Shown here: one piece after another, positions 46,492 through 59,236 of the stretch
How the letters are laid out: each line of letters opens with the position of its first letter
Numbering within the stretch: the stretch's first letter is position 1
NCBI GenBank assembly: GCA_025093555.1
Contig: JAIWNF010000090.1
Location: 1 to 64,000 of the forward strand
Direction: 5' to 3'
DNA: 64,000 nucleotides
Source of the DNA: Circinella umbellata
Lineage: Eukaryota > Mucoromycota > Mucoromycetes > Mucorales > Lichtheimiaceae
Notes under the pieces: generated by a model
What the model was told of the DNA's origin: nothing
The model's database searches: none
What the model saw: the letters and a program-made list of their open reading frames with translations, nothing else
Made by a program: the position numbers and the translations under genes

Positions 46492-47864
46492 GTGTGTGGG
46501 TTTAGAAAAGAAAAAGGTGGTATGTTTAAGTAAAAAGTGTGTGTGTTGGGGGGGAGAGGAATAATAATAATAATAAAAAGGATTATTTAAAGTGCACGGC
46601 TCCATTGTCATAAAAGGCAATTTAGTTCACTCCTTGTTTTTATAAATGTTTATAATAATAACCATTATTTTATATGCGTAGTAGAAATATTTTAATGTAT
46701 TAACAATGATATTAAAAAAAAGTGTTTGTTTTAATCATACAAAGGAAAGATACTAATAATAAAACTCTTCAAAATACATTGCAGAATTTTTACCTCGTGG
46801 CTCAAAAGTTATATTATGCAAAATAAAATAAAAATGATTTGCATACAGAAAAAAAAAATTATGATTTTAAGGATCCACTGAAATAGTTATACAAGTAAAT
46901 TACATGAAGAACCTCCTTATTATTATTATTGATACGTAATATATTATTATTATAGTTAAAACTGATTGAGAACTAAAAGATATATATATATATACCACCT
47001 TCGCTTGATTTTTTTTTCTATATCTTGACATTCACACACCTTGACTCTTTCTTTTTTTTTTTACATTATTAAAGTCATTTCATTCAATGAATTTATTTCT
47101 TAGTTACTTACTTTTCACCTTTTGCCACTTCTTTCACCACCACCCCCCCCAAAAAAAATTCCGTTTGTTTTATATTTTCAAACTAGAATAGATAGTACGG
47201 TTTCACTGCCTTTTTTTATTATTGCTTCTCACACAGTTTTTAAAAATAAAACTCCACTTCCCCACCCCCTTTTTTTTCTAATAACTGAAGAAGATTAGTT
47301 CAAAGGTAATATAGTTATAGATCATAAAAGTCCAAATAGTAGAAAATATTACTCATTGTTAAGCAAGTGGTAATGTCCTTTTAAAGATAAAAAATACCAA
47401 TAATAGACTTTTTTTTCGGGAGAGATTTATTATAAATATATAGTAGTAAGTTCATATAAGTATACTGAGCAAATCAACCATTTGATTATATATCAATTAT
47501 CCTCCCACCCTCCTTATATATTATCTGATAATCCTACGTATCTGAATAAAAAAAAGACAACTGTATTGGAGATACTACTCTGGAAGTTTATATTTCATAT
47601 CATATTAGCTACTCGCCATGGAAACTATAAAATTCGATACATCTATTTTGCGTTACCTAGGGAACGACCTATGTACTGCTAATTACCTATCTGAACAATT
47701 ATTTTATACCTACGTAGTTCTCTACGTATCATAGCACAACTTAACATTTTAATAGTATTATTTTTTCTATATAATAGACCAACACCGCAAGAGAAAACAT
47801 AAAATATAACATTTACGTACGAATAATCCATTGTATACTACTACTACTACTACTACTACTATTA
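46120..47864. other. Intergenic DNA, no gene seen
   Basis: Upstream of the BTG/TOB gene. Holds a GA array (46450-46482 and about 46165-46180), TA (46203-46223), TG (46538-46546) and AAT (46560-46575). A CTA array at about 47838-47862 abuts the pogo-like element. The 5' UTR of the BTG/TOB gene should lie in the first few hundred bases. Confidence 0.55.
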
Positions 47865-48639
47865 CAGTAAGTATTCGCTAAACCGGTAATATTTCTTAAA
47901 TATTTTTTATATACTTAGTAAAATACCGGTGATTCGCTAAACCGGTATCCGGTAAGCTTTCTTAAATATTTACCGGGTTTATAATAGTATTATTTTTTCT
48001 TATATAATATAATATCAGTTTTTATGGATAACATTATTGACACGGCCTTCCTTTAACGTCATCTCAGTTCTTCGCTTTGTTTTCAGTTGGCTACTTTGTT
48101 TCCATAGAAATTGAAAATACACAAATCATTCTTGCCGTCAAAAGAAACCTTCTCAACACCTTATTGATAACAGTGTCTCTTTTTCACCAACTTCACACAG
48201 ATGCTTTTTCTTCTTTCTTATCTGGATATGTATGTGTTCCTCTTCAACTTTGTCACGTACTTGTTTATTACCATTGAGTAATGTATGTAATTAGGTTGCT
48301 GATTCAATTCATTTTTACTCATTTATTCAACCGCTAACCATGGTCCATATTTTAAACACACTTTGTTGTACATTCATTATTAATCCTGTCTCTGGTTAAC
48401 TGTTACTATTCGATGAATACTGTATACTAATATCATTTTTATCACCAAAATATTAGCTCATAATAGCATAGATACATTATATCAGCTATCATTTTTTTCA
48501 TCTTATCCGTACAGCTTAGTTATTTTTTCAGTATATTACATATTGGTACCAGCTGCGTTTCAATTCGTTAAACCGGTAATTCGGTAAACGGGTACAAACC
48601 CTCACATATATTGAGTACCGGTTTAACGAATACTCACTG
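47865..48639. mobile_element. Pogo-like Tc1/mariner non-autonomous element
   Basis: 775 bp with inverted ends CAGTAAGTATTCGCTAAACC... (left) and, reading inward from the right, CAGTGAGTATTCGTTAAACC, continuing GGTA on both sides. TA flanks both ends (47863-47864, 48640-48641), the Tc1/mariner target duplication. The CAGT..A.TTCGCT start recalls the pogo terminal repeat. Inner copies of ATTCGCTAAACCGGTA and CCGGTAA occur at about 47930-47955 and 48565-48595, so the termini are multiply repeated. The interior has no transposase frame; a 66-codon frame at 48077-48277 has no DDE or helix-turn-helix features. Confidence 0.75.
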
Positions 48640-48641
48640 TA

Positions 48642-49930
48642 ATTAATAATGATCTTTTTACGTACGTACGTACACAGAACACTTTATATATAACGCTCCA
48701 TGTTTATTTATCTATTTAAAATGAATTATGCTACGTAACAATAGAAGGCAACGTTAGATTCTGAAAAGTCCGCTTTCTTTTCCACACAAGAAAAACTTGT
48801 CACCAGCAATTCTTGAAATGGACATATCATCGATGAATGAAAACTATATGTACAACTTTTGAATAACATGTATCGTTCAGTAAAAATAATAAAAGTAAGC
48901 TCTACGTACGTATTGAAGATCACATCATTTCATATAATTATATATTGGAAGAAAATAGTATATATATCAGTGATTATTTTGTTTAAGCTACTTGACTAAC
49001 ACTACTACTATTTACAGAATATTATTTAGTGGTTGAGTTAATTTATATTCTTCGGGAACAGTTTTATATTTTATTTTAACACCTAAAGGTATGAATAGCA
49101 TTTTTTTAAGAAAAAAAAGAATGTACGTATTAAAGGTAAAAAAAGGTCACCTAGTTATTAAATAGGAATCCCAAGTCATTATTAACATGAACGGAATATA
49201 AAAATGATCACATCAGTAAATATATACCAAACATATAACTTGAGAACTTTGTTTTCTCGTGATCAGAAGGGGGATGATCACCACCTTTCAATGATCACTC
49301 GGACATGCTATTGTTACTAGATATAATAAAACAACATTTTAAACTAAAATAACGTCGTTCCGATTAAAAAAATAATAATTCAAGAGTTTTATGTACGTAC
49401 GTAATCTATTGATATAATTACGTACATAAAGAGTGGTTTAATAAATATATTCAATTACATAGTTCGCAAACTAAAAAAAAAGGGGGGGTGGGTTGGAGTG
49501 AATGATCGTTAAGAAGAAAAAAATCGTGTCTACTAATAACGTACCACTTTTCACAACCATATGGCCTCACCAGTGGTGGACACATAAAATGTCACTTATT
49601 TATGAATGGTTTGAATTATTTAATTTTTGTTAATAGACACGTAAACTAAAAAGAAAAATGTATATAAAAGATCTTTTTAGTACGCTTAACAATGAATCCA
49701 GGTATCTATTTATGTATATATTATTTTCATCTTTTTTATGATAGATTAATAATCATCATTGGATTTTTATATCCAAAATAAATATGGGTTGTCAAAGTAT
49801 ACTAATAACTTTATAATGTACGTCAAAAGAATGATAACGCGTGTTGTCGCCTTAGATGGTCAAAGTTGTCAGTACACTAATCTCTACAAGAAGATACGTT
49901 ATTAACTTTTGTTTAATAAAAGTATTTTGC
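48642..49930. other. AT-rich intergenic DNA
   Basis: No gene seen. TACGTACGTA-type tetranucleotide runs recur (48658-48673, 49392-49402 and also 50672-50682). A possible short plus-strand frame begins with ATG at about 49817 (MYVKRMITRVVALDGQ). Confidence 0.5.
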
Positions 49931-49932
49931 AG

Positions 49933-50549
49933 CTTCTAAGTGTGAAAGAAAAAACAATTAGCAAGGATACCAAAATTAAGTTATTTTTCTCTAATAAACC
50001 TGTCCAGAGTGCTCTAACTGGTGTAAAAATGCTCGACTTGATAGAAATACCAAAATCCGAGCGAAAATAATTATATGGTCGTTCCAATTTTATCAAAAGT
50101 CAATTGATCATACTATGGTCAATGTACGTAAATGAAAAGCACTAATTATGTATAGTATTTGACTTGACACATAAGCTATACTTATTATTTTTATAAACAA
50201 TAGTTAGTTTCTGTTTTCTTACATAACTTTAGCACACAAAGTTGGATGTGTCAATGAATGTTTTCCGTTTGACTTAAACGTGGTTACCTTCAGACAAACC
50301 CATGTACGTAAGTACTATTATAATTTACTCGAGGGAGTAGGTGAGATCGTACATGTCAAGCAATTGGAAGACAAGACGGTTCTCACTTTAGATCATGAAT
50401 TGAGGCACCAGAGTGCAGTCGCTCACTTTTTGGTAAGTAGTTAGTCATTGATCTTTTCCTTCATTAATAATTTTCTTTTTCAAAAGTAGGTTCAACCTAT
50501 TAAACCTTTCCGATTACTCTCCTTTGTCTGCTATTTTATTTTCAGTTAG
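49933..50549 (+). other. Orphan exon-like blocks, unknown gene(s)
   Basis: Block 1 (49933-50070): acceptor TATTTTGCAG, then a 46-codon open frame (LLSVKEKTISKDTKIKLFFS, SALTGVKMLDLIEIPKSERK) ending in TAA. Block 2 (50233-50432): acceptor AACTTTAG, 200 nt open (LNVVTFRQTHVRKYYYNLLE, VLTLDHELRHQSAVAHFL), donor GTAAGT. A 57-nt intron then ends AAAAGTAG, and a 20-codon block starting VQPIKPFRLLSF stops at 50549 in the matching phase. The protein-like composition and good splice sites in AT-rich DNA suggest one small real gene or a decayed one. No family recognised. Confidence 0.35.
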
Positions 50550-51688
50550 ACTTTTTTCTTTCATTCTTTTTGTGAAGCACTCTTCAACTATTGAATATGT
50601 ATTAATACCAGAAAGAAAAAAGAATGATCTTTTTACCTGCAAACTCATGAAACAGTGAAGGTATATTATGTGTACGTACGTATCACAAAAGAAGCATAAA
50701 AAGAGACAACGTTAATTATTATGCATTTGTTTTTATTACTAAACCTTGGATGTTGTTATCAATAATAATATGTATTCTTTGTCAACATTATGAAAATATA
50801 TATAAAAATAACCTAACATCTTTTATCGTTATTAATACTAATTCATTTTATTGGACCAGATGATAACAATAAAAAAAAATTGATTCCGCCGCATTAATGA
50901 GCAAGCACTCAAAAGTAGATTTATTAACTTGGTCGTCAAATTCGTCTTCCCAAAAAAAAAAAACCATATGATCTTTTTTATATATGTACTCTCACTAATA
51001 ATTTATGTATCAAGTAGTTGTTATTACAATCTATTTAAGACTTTTTTTATTATTTTTGTACGTATTCAAATGGTTCTATTATCTTATTCATAAAGTTATT
51101 TGAAAGAAAAAAAAAGTCTAAATCCTATCAAATTGTTTTTTTTAAAAGAGTTAGGAAAAGACGTGCTACGAATAAGCACGAGTGCGCCATTGTTTATTTA
51201 AAAAAGTGCCACCCCATTGAATTGTAGTCAAAATATTTGTGTGAACTCTTTGGATTTCCCTCATTGTTAATAAAGCCGAAAGTATTTTTATTTTGGAAAG
51301 TTCATTTTGCCATCGGAGTAAAAGTAATAGCTTCACCATTTGGTAAGTGCAGGAGTAAAAAAAAAAAGAATTGTCCTCTCTCTTTCTTATCCCCTCCCCT
51401 CCCCCTCCTATTTTTTTTCTTTCTTTTCCTCTTGAACAAACAACTCTTTTATTCTTTTTTCTTTTTTGCTGCGAAAAGTAAAGAAAAGAAAAGAAAAAAA
51501 AACCTTGAGGCAGTTGTTGCCCTCTCTCTCAATAATAAAAATAAGAATAATAATACTTTTAAACGTAAAAAAAATATTATTCCTCGCTCTCTTTTTTTTT
51601 TATATCTTTTCCCCCTGATCTCCTAATTTGTTATTACTTCATTTTCTAAAACATAACCCCAACAATTTGAACACCATTTTTTTCCCTG
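50550..51688. other. Intergenic DNA upstream of the kinase gene
   Basis: AT-rich, then pyrimidine-rich from about 51370 (CTCTCTCTTTC, CCCCTCCCCT runs) up to the kinase start. The pyrimidine-rich leader is the kind of promoter/5' UTR composition seen before several genes in this window (also before 56060 and 59237). No gene seen. Confidence 0.5.
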
Positions 51689-54600
51689 ATGCAACACGTC
51701 AACGGAGTACCAGTTTATAACGATGACCCTGCTAATTATTATGAAGGGTTAGATGAAGAACCGACATGGTTTAGTGCTCAAGGTGGTGTTTACAAATGTA
51801 AAACCCGTCAAGCACCTTATACCCGAGTAGCTATAAAAAAATATCTTGTTGAAGATTCAGAAATTTATCCTGATCTTTTTGTCATGCCAAAAGAATTAGT
51901 TGAAAACGAGATTTATACAATGACAAAATGTAACCATCCTAATATTCTCAAGTTACAAGGTGTTTATTTACATGATGAGTTTGTCTATTTGATAATGCCT
52001 TATTGTACAGGTGGATCTTTACAACAATATGTGTTTGAACACCACCTGACTATCGGTCAACTTGTGCATATAATTACATCGGTAATAAAATATATATCTA
52101 ATCTATGGAAAAAAAGTAGCTTTTTTTTTTATTAATGTTATGTAATGCTTTTATATCTTTCTTATGGTTATTAGATTGCAGCTGGATTAGCAGAAGTTCA
52201 TGGTCATGGATACATTCATCGGGATATTAAGTGTGATAATATTTTCTTGGTTGAAAAATCAAATGAAATTGTCATTGGTAAGAAAAAAAAAATGTTCTAA
52301 CTGGTAGATATTTATATAACAAAGTAAAAAAAAACTTATCTCTCTCTTCCTCTCTCTCTCTTTTTTCTTCTCTTATCTAGGTGATTTTGGTGTAGTATCG
52401 ATTACACCAGCCGCAGATTCCAATGTAGAAGAAGCTGGCGTTGTTTTATTCTGGTCACCTGAACTCGTGCAGCGGAAAATCGTAAACCGAAAAATAGATG
52501 TTTGGGCATTAGGTATTGTCATCCTTGAGATCTTAAATGGAGGCAAAGCACCTTATGAAGATGAAAAATTAAATGAAGATGAGGTATGTTTTATTATTAT
52601 TATTTATGTTCGCTTTCTTAACTACGATCCCATCCCTCCCTCTTTCCCCTCCTCCCGTCTCTCTCTCGTTTCCTCTACTTTTCTCCCTTCCCCCCCCCCA
52701 AAAAAAAAATCATGAAAACCCCAGATCTTTTTCTCCCTTTTTTTTGTTTTTTTTTGTCTCACAAAATAAACATACCATGTTATTTTTTTTTTGTTTTATA
52801 TCAACAAATAATATAAAAAAAAGTAAACTAATGATAATTTTTATTACCTGTGAATAGATCAAACAACGTATCCTTGACAACGGTAAACCAGTTTATCCAA
52901 GTAATTTACCATCACGATTAGTTAGTTTATTAGATCAATGTTTAAATCCTGATCCTCGTGAAAGAGCTGCAGCTTCTGATATACTTCAGGTAAAAAACAT
53001 AATATATCTGTAAAGCATGGTTAAAACAAAATATGATACACGTGTAATTATAAAATATTACTCTCACTTTTTTTAAAACCCCTCTTCCATTTACGCCCAC
53101 AAAAAAAAAATAACAATGATTGTGTTGTCTGAAATAATATTGACAACGGATAATTTCCTTTTATAGCATCCATTCCTGTGTGATTATGAACCTGAACCAT
53201 TATTCCCAGCGAATCGTATTGAACCTATGTCTGAAGAAGAAGAAGTAGAAGGGGAAGAAATTCGACCCGGTGAACAATATAGTGAAAAAATGGCTGTAGA
53301 TAATGAAGATGAAAATATGGAGGATGATACAGCTATGATAACTGCAATTCAAAAATTACGGGCCTTGGAAACATTGCATGATATTGATATTGGAATTTCT
53401 GACATCACGAACGATACTAAACAAATGAAGGAATCATCACTTTCTACAACACCTCATGTAACTACTCAACCTTCAGAAATGATGACAGGTGACACGAATA
53501 TGAATGATACAAGTCCTCCTTCGAAAACACCTTCACTTCAACCCGATTCTCCTGAAGCAGAGGAGGATGTATCTACTACTGTACAATCACAAAAAAGTAC
53601 GACGCTTACTAAAACAGATAGTATATCAAAAAAGAATTATCGTCAACAACAAAAACAACAACAACCAATATCCGATATTCGTCGTTGTCGATTACCTCTA
53701 CGTTCGTTTACACTTTCAAAAGAAGACGCAGCAACAGCATCAGCACAAGAAAAAGTACTGAATGTACTTCGAAAACGTCAATCCATATCAGATGCTCATT
53801 GGAGTCAAGGTTCACGGTTACCCATGTTTAAAGCCATGACCTTACCACCTCCTAGTAAAGCAATTTCTACTGAAAAGAAACTTCGACGCGCTAAATCCGT
53901 ACGATTACCTAAAGATAGTATATCATCCAGGTTATCACCCTCATCCGAAACTGAAAATACAAAGTCTGTACGAAAACCAATGATTCGAAGCAATACAGTA
54001 CCTTCATCACAAAGTAGCACTTTACTTTTACATAAAAAGACAACAACAAGTTCCGAAAATAAAAAACAGTTACCAAAGAAATCAAATAAAAACAAAACTC
54101 ATCATGAAATAAAGTCTCCTTCCTCCTCTACAGGTAGTTTTTCTTCTGCCAAATCACCTACTTCACCTACACCCTCATCTAAGAAACGGTTACCTACACG
54201 ACCTAAAGTATTATTAACGTATGGTGGACGTACAGCAGAACATGAAGAACCGCCCAAGAAACGTTTATCTATGTTTCGTCGTAAATGTCCACCGGGTGAA
54301 ACACGAACAGCACGACTTATGATGGGAATTAGTACAACAGGACGACGTCACACAAGTTCTGCACGAGAACCGCAAGAGCCACAAGAACCTACCAATGAAG
54401 ACAAAAATGGACGACGACCGGGACGATTACTTCGATTTGCCTATAAACATCATCCACAAGAACAAGAAAATACACATCCGGGTAAAAAACGACCTGTATC
54501 CGTAGGTAGTAGTAAAATACAAAGTGAATCTAAAAAATTACAACCCGAATCTTCACAAACAGATATAAGGACTTCATCACGAAGACAATCCGTACCCTCA

Positions 54601-54705
54601 GGGTTTACAGGTCGAAAATCAGCTTCCACGGATAAACAAATTGTTCCAACGAAAAATAATCAAAGTACAACTGCATTAGGTGCTAAAGTTGTTCGAGTAC
54701 ATTAA
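51689..54705 (+). CDS. Ste20/PAK-like serine/threonine protein kinase
   Basis: Exons 51689-52081, 52175-52277, 52381-52583, 52858-52989 and 53167-54705 give 789 aa. The N-terminal kinase domain (about 25-325) has the ATP-site Lys in VAIKK (K50), the alpha-C Glu in ENEIYTM (E74), the catalytic loop HRDIKCDN (146-153), DFG (167-169) and KIDVWALGIVILEI in lobe F. The HRDIKCDN form and the overall pattern point to the STE group. Oddities: the glycine loop is thin (FSAQGGVYKC), and the usual GTPYWMAPE is replaced by AGVVLFWSPE, so regulation or substrate handling may be unusual. The C-terminal 460 residues are a low-complexity Ser/Thr/Lys/Arg-rich tail with an acidic start (SEEEEVEGEE) and no recognised domain. 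Substrates cannot be told from sequence. Confidence 0.88.
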
Positions 54706-56059
54706 AAAAAAAGAAACCCTGTTTATTATATCTTTTATTTAAAACATGCATGTTATTATTCCCCCACCCCCGCCCCACTTTTCTTTCTCTCTTTCTTTCT
54801 TTCTTTCTTTTTGGCATATTATTGTAGCAGCTTATTATACCGCAATTATCTATATATACACAAACAATTCACTCTGACTTTATTAGTATTATTCTTTCTT
54901 CCACCTTTCTTGTCACTCGTCTTTTTATATTCTCTAACCCCCATAATACTCAACCATGTCTTTTTTTTTATATCTTCATTCTCATATTATTATTATTATT
55001 ACTATTATTATTATTGTTATTATTTATATTTATAGTGTTATCATTTTATTCTCAAGAATACAAATATACGACCCATCCAACACTTCTTAGTAATACGATT
55101 CATTCAGACCCTCCTATTTTTGTTATTATTATTATTAATGAGAAGAAACGTCAACAATGCTTTTTTTTATTATTGTTACTATTGCTGTTGTAATAAGGTG
55201 ACACAGATGGGGTTATGCTATTTTTTATGTTGTGTGAGGATGGCGCATCTTTAGTGTTACGTTTATGCCACTTGCTAATTGGGTCTTATACTGTAATATA
55301 TACATATATATATACATCTCGAAAATGTAAAATTATAAGTGGCGTAAATTATATTAGAAAGCCGTTCATTTATCAGTGTTGGGAAAGGTGGGGGCTTTGC
55401 ATTGTTTACTTTTTGTTATTGGGAAAATTTATAATGTCTAGTAACATGTGGTTTGGTTGTCTGATCATCCCTGCTTCTTTTTATGATAAGTGCACACACA
55501 GGTTCATCTGTATACTGTTAATGGCTTATAACTACATAAGAAACAAACCATTTGTTTTTAATAATACCTAGAAATGTAAGCGTCTACGAATCTTCACATC
55601 CGGTAACCCAAATTTAAAGCATAAAAAAAAAAACTGAGTGAAGAAAATTTTTTTTATCAGGAACAGGATTTTCACCCGAGTTGTAAAGTTCCATAATATA
55701 ATTAGAAGGGTGAATGAATAATTATTTTTAATCGAGATATTATTCTTTTAAGAGAAACTCATTATTCTATTTAATCAAGTGTTCAATAAGAACTTGAGGA
55801 GAAGGTTATAAATATTTATATATGAAATAATTATATAAAAAAAACAGAATGTAAACTATAAATAGATCCTTTTTTTCCCCTCCGCCATCCATCCCCCCCT
55901 TTTTATAGTCAACTGTTCTCGACATTATTATAGACGGCTTTACCCTTTTTTTTCTTTCTCTTTTTTTTTGTGTGTGTAGTACCCGCTCTTCTTTACGAAC
56001 CCTTCTTTTTTTGTTGGTTCATTTCATTAACCCTCCCCCCAAAAAAAACGAAAAAAAGG
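54706..56059. other. Intergenic DNA, no gene seen
   Basis: CTTT array at 54785-54812, TTA arrays near 54985-55035 and 55122-55140, C/T-rich tracts near 55870-55905. A plus-strand frame of 118 codons at 55215-55571 (Cys/Tyr-rich, MLCEDGASLVLRLCHLLIGS) lies in less AT-rich DNA but has no recognisable domain and I do not call it. Confidence 0.5.
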
Positions 56060-58356
56060 ATGCCACTCGACCTTCCACAATATAAGAGTGACACTGTTCC
56101 AGCACGACGACCACGAACAAATAAACGGACGTTAGCTGCACTAGCTGTTGTCGGTATTTTTTTCCTTTTCTTTTTGAATGCTCGGGTAAGCCATCCCGAC
56201 ACACCTTCATCCTCATCCATTCAAGAACCATCCAACAATGATCCTTCATTACCTACTACCCATAATGAAAAATCACAACCTCCACCTATCATCATTGAAG
56301 AAGAAGTAAAAGAACAAAACGAATATATTAGCAACGATAACGATCCTGACTATTTCCCCACTTTGGACAATGACGATGCTACAAGTGAAGCTGCCAACAT
56401 TTTACCTGACCAAGAATTGTTCCCCATAGGAAACCAACAACAAGAAGAAGAGGAAGAAGAAATGAAAGGAGGTGATAATGCTGTATCTCCTCATTCCAAT
56501 CAACATAGTACACTTCCACATCCACTTTCTGAAGAAAATCAAGAAGATATCATTTTAAATGATTCCAATCATTATACTTATCTTGTGGTGATTGCTTCTC
56601 AAGCAACTGAATTAGCTCGTCGTCAATTGATTCGTGAAAAGTATTTTGGTTTACTTGATAATTTATTACCTTGTATGCAATATAATACGGATATGTTATA
56701 TAAGTTTTGGATTTATGGTGATATGATTCCAGCAAAAACGGATGAACGTCGTCGATATGAAGCTGAAAAGATGGAATGGGATGATCTTGAAGAAGTGGGT
56801 AAAGGTATAAAATATGAACAAACTAGTATTTTGAAATGGGTAAAGTATCTAATTTTTATATCTTGAGATGGAATGAGGGAGGAGGAGGGGAGGGCAAAAG
56901 ATAGCATAATATTAAATTTGTATCACTTGTTGGTTCTTCTTAGGCTGAAACCACTTTAGCGGATCGTGGTATTACATATGACTATCTGATTGTACAAGAT
57001 ATTAATACTTTTATTCAATTATCCAACATTAAACGAGAATTGGATAATGGTGTGATTAGTGAAAGCACGAATTCACCTGTTGCTATCAATACCGATACAC
57101 CTACCAATTTAGTTTGGGGCAACTTTGCTGGAACAGAAAGTGACAAGCATGCATTCATTGTGGGTTCTGCTGCTGTCAAATTGGCTATGGAAAAACAATA
57201 TGACATTACACAATTTGATGTCAATGGTCCTCATCTTTTGACGAATATGTATCATTATTTTGAATCCGTGGGGGCTGATGTTGAAAGTGCTGTGGATGCT
57301 ACCTTAGAACCAGAAGCCGCTGCTGAAGAACAAGAACGTGTTATTCCTTTATTTATTCGTGAAGATGGATCTGAAGGTACTCATCGTTTCATTCGTTGGG
57401 AAAATAATGTTGAATCTGTCCATGCCGAAGATAGTGTTGTTACACAAATCTATCAAGATGCCGAATTTGCTGATTTGGCGCGTTGGACTTATCTCAAACC
57501 ATCTCCTGTGTGTTATCCACGTAAATCAGCATTCAAGGACGGTCAACCTCCCTTGGATCCATTAGATGATGATCAAGAATCATCGGATGCTATCACATCG
57601 GATGAAAACGATTTTCCCAATGCCAATAATGCAACATCTTCCATGACTGCTCATGCGAATGGTCCTTCTATTGCCTTGATGACTTCTTCTTTTATTTACC
57701 CAGATAATTGTATGGAACCTTCGGCTACATTATCGGCTATCAATAAACGTAAGTTTGCTATACGTCATGGTCACAGTTTCGTCGCTCGATCTGCTGAATT
57801 TGCTCAACAACGCGGTCGTAAAACTGTATGGGGCAAGATTGATGCCATTGAAAAAGTATTACCTAAATACGATTGGATCTTTTGGATGGATATGGATGCC
57901 GTTATTATGAATCAAGAACGTTCCCTCTTCGATCTATTGGATGATTTACGTGATCGTTATCCTGATGGTAAAGAAGCATTTGATGAAAATGTTAATATGA
58001 TTGCATCACGACCTCGAAGTGATCCCATGTTTAATGCGGGTGTCTTTTTCATGCGTAATTCACCATGGAGTATGGAATTCCTTCGTGAAGTGCAAGCTTT
58101 TGAATCGTGGTATAATAAGGGATCTGCTTATGAACAAGGTGCTATGGCTGATATCATTGAAGATCCAAAATATAAGGAACATGTGTTTATGCTTTATCCC
58201 GATGTACATACATTTAATACTTTCCCCAAGTATTACAAGCCTGGTGATTTTGTGGTTCATTATGCACCTGATAAATGTCCTTCTCCATTTGTATTAAAAG
58301 GATTGGAAGCTGCTGAAAGAATTGAAAATGGTGAAGTGATTGAATCTCTAGTATAA
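56060..58356 (+). CDS. Type II membrane glycosyltransferase, GT31-like plus GT34 (GMA12/MNN10)
   Basis: Exons 56060-56839 and 56944-58356 give 730 aa. Start chosen at MPLDLPQYKSD. Residues 25-41 (LAALAVVGIFFLFFLNA) form a signal-anchor after a basic N-terminus, so a Golgi type II protein is expected. An acidic, Glu/Pro-rich stem follows to about 165. The first catalytic-like region (about 168-400) has VVIASQATELARRQLIREKY, FWIYGDM and YDYLIVQDINTFIQLSN, the outline of a GT31 beta-1,3-galactosyltransferase, but its DDD/DxD position reads QDIN. The second (about 490-730) is GT34: IALMTSSF, NKRKFAIRHGHSF, the DxD in WIFWMDMDAVIMN (D576, D578), NAGVFFMRNSPWS and VVHYA near the end. It probably adds galactose or mannose to glycoproteins; donor and acceptor are not deducible. 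Confidence 0.82.
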
Positions 58357-59236
58357 AATCATTATTTATTCCTTCTTTATATATATACATAACCCCTCTC
58401 ACGTTGTCTTATCCCATCCTCTCGAAACATATACAGACACACATCCAATTTTTTTTTTTGTACATTTAAATTTAATATTCTCCTTCCTTTTTCTAAAAAA
58501 AAACAATACATTATTTTCACTCAAGTTCTATCTGTCATTGAAGGGTTACAATTATATTTATTTTTGAAAAAGATATTTTTTTTTTCATGTGAAAACAAAG
58601 TTTTGTCGGCATAGTGAACATCTTCCATCCTTCACTTATCCAAAGTTTAACAACCTTCTATCGGCGCCAGGGGTAGGGGAAACATAACCAAGACTCCGCT
58701 TTTCAAATGTTTTTTTTCCAAAATAATTATATTTTTTTTTGTGGCGTGATGTCAGCCAATTTTTTTTTTTTTTGTGTGTGTGTTATGTGTGTATTTGCGG
58801 TTTTATAAAAAAAAAAACGCGAACCTTTCTACCTGCACACACGCTTCTAGCACTTTGTTACTATACCCTATCACTTAAGGGAGTTCTTTCCCCTCCACTC
58901 TCTTTTTTTTTCCTCTATCTTCTCTTCAGACCTTATACAAACGCCATTCCACATTCTTTCCATTGAAAGAAGTTCAATAACACTATAGACTTATACCTCT
59001 CTTTCTCTTTTTCTCTCTCTCTCTCTTTTTTTTCGAGGGGGTTGTTGAACGTTTTTTTTTCCGTAATACATTCTGGGGTGGTAACTCGATACATCGATCG
59101 TTTATTATTATTATTTTGTCTCCACCCCATCCCGTTCATTCCTCTCCCCTTTTTTTCTCCAAAACAATCGATTTGTTAATTTTTTTATTTCTCTCTTTTT
59201 TTTCTCTCTTTCTCTCTCTCTCTCTTTCTCATTTAA
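58357..59236. other. Intergenic DNA and pyrimidine-rich leader
   Basis: Homopolymer T runs, CT arrays (about 59002-59015, 59209-59226) and a pyrimidine-rich stretch running up to the PPR start codon. No gene seen. Confidence 0.6.

Noticed and set aside
46372..46620. 82-codon minus-strand frame with SLSLSLSL
   Set aside because: A translation of the GA/CT microsatellite.
49990..50060. CPECSNWCKNARLDRNTK in one frame, reminiscent of the zinc region of TnpB/Fanzor nucleases
   Set aside because: Only one CxxC-like group, no RuvC Asp/Glu motifs around it, and another frame of the same DNA is open to a better splice acceptor.
55215..55571. 118-codon plus-strand frame
   Set aside because: Longer than expected by chance in this DNA but without a domain, splice context or a believable start region; left uncalled.
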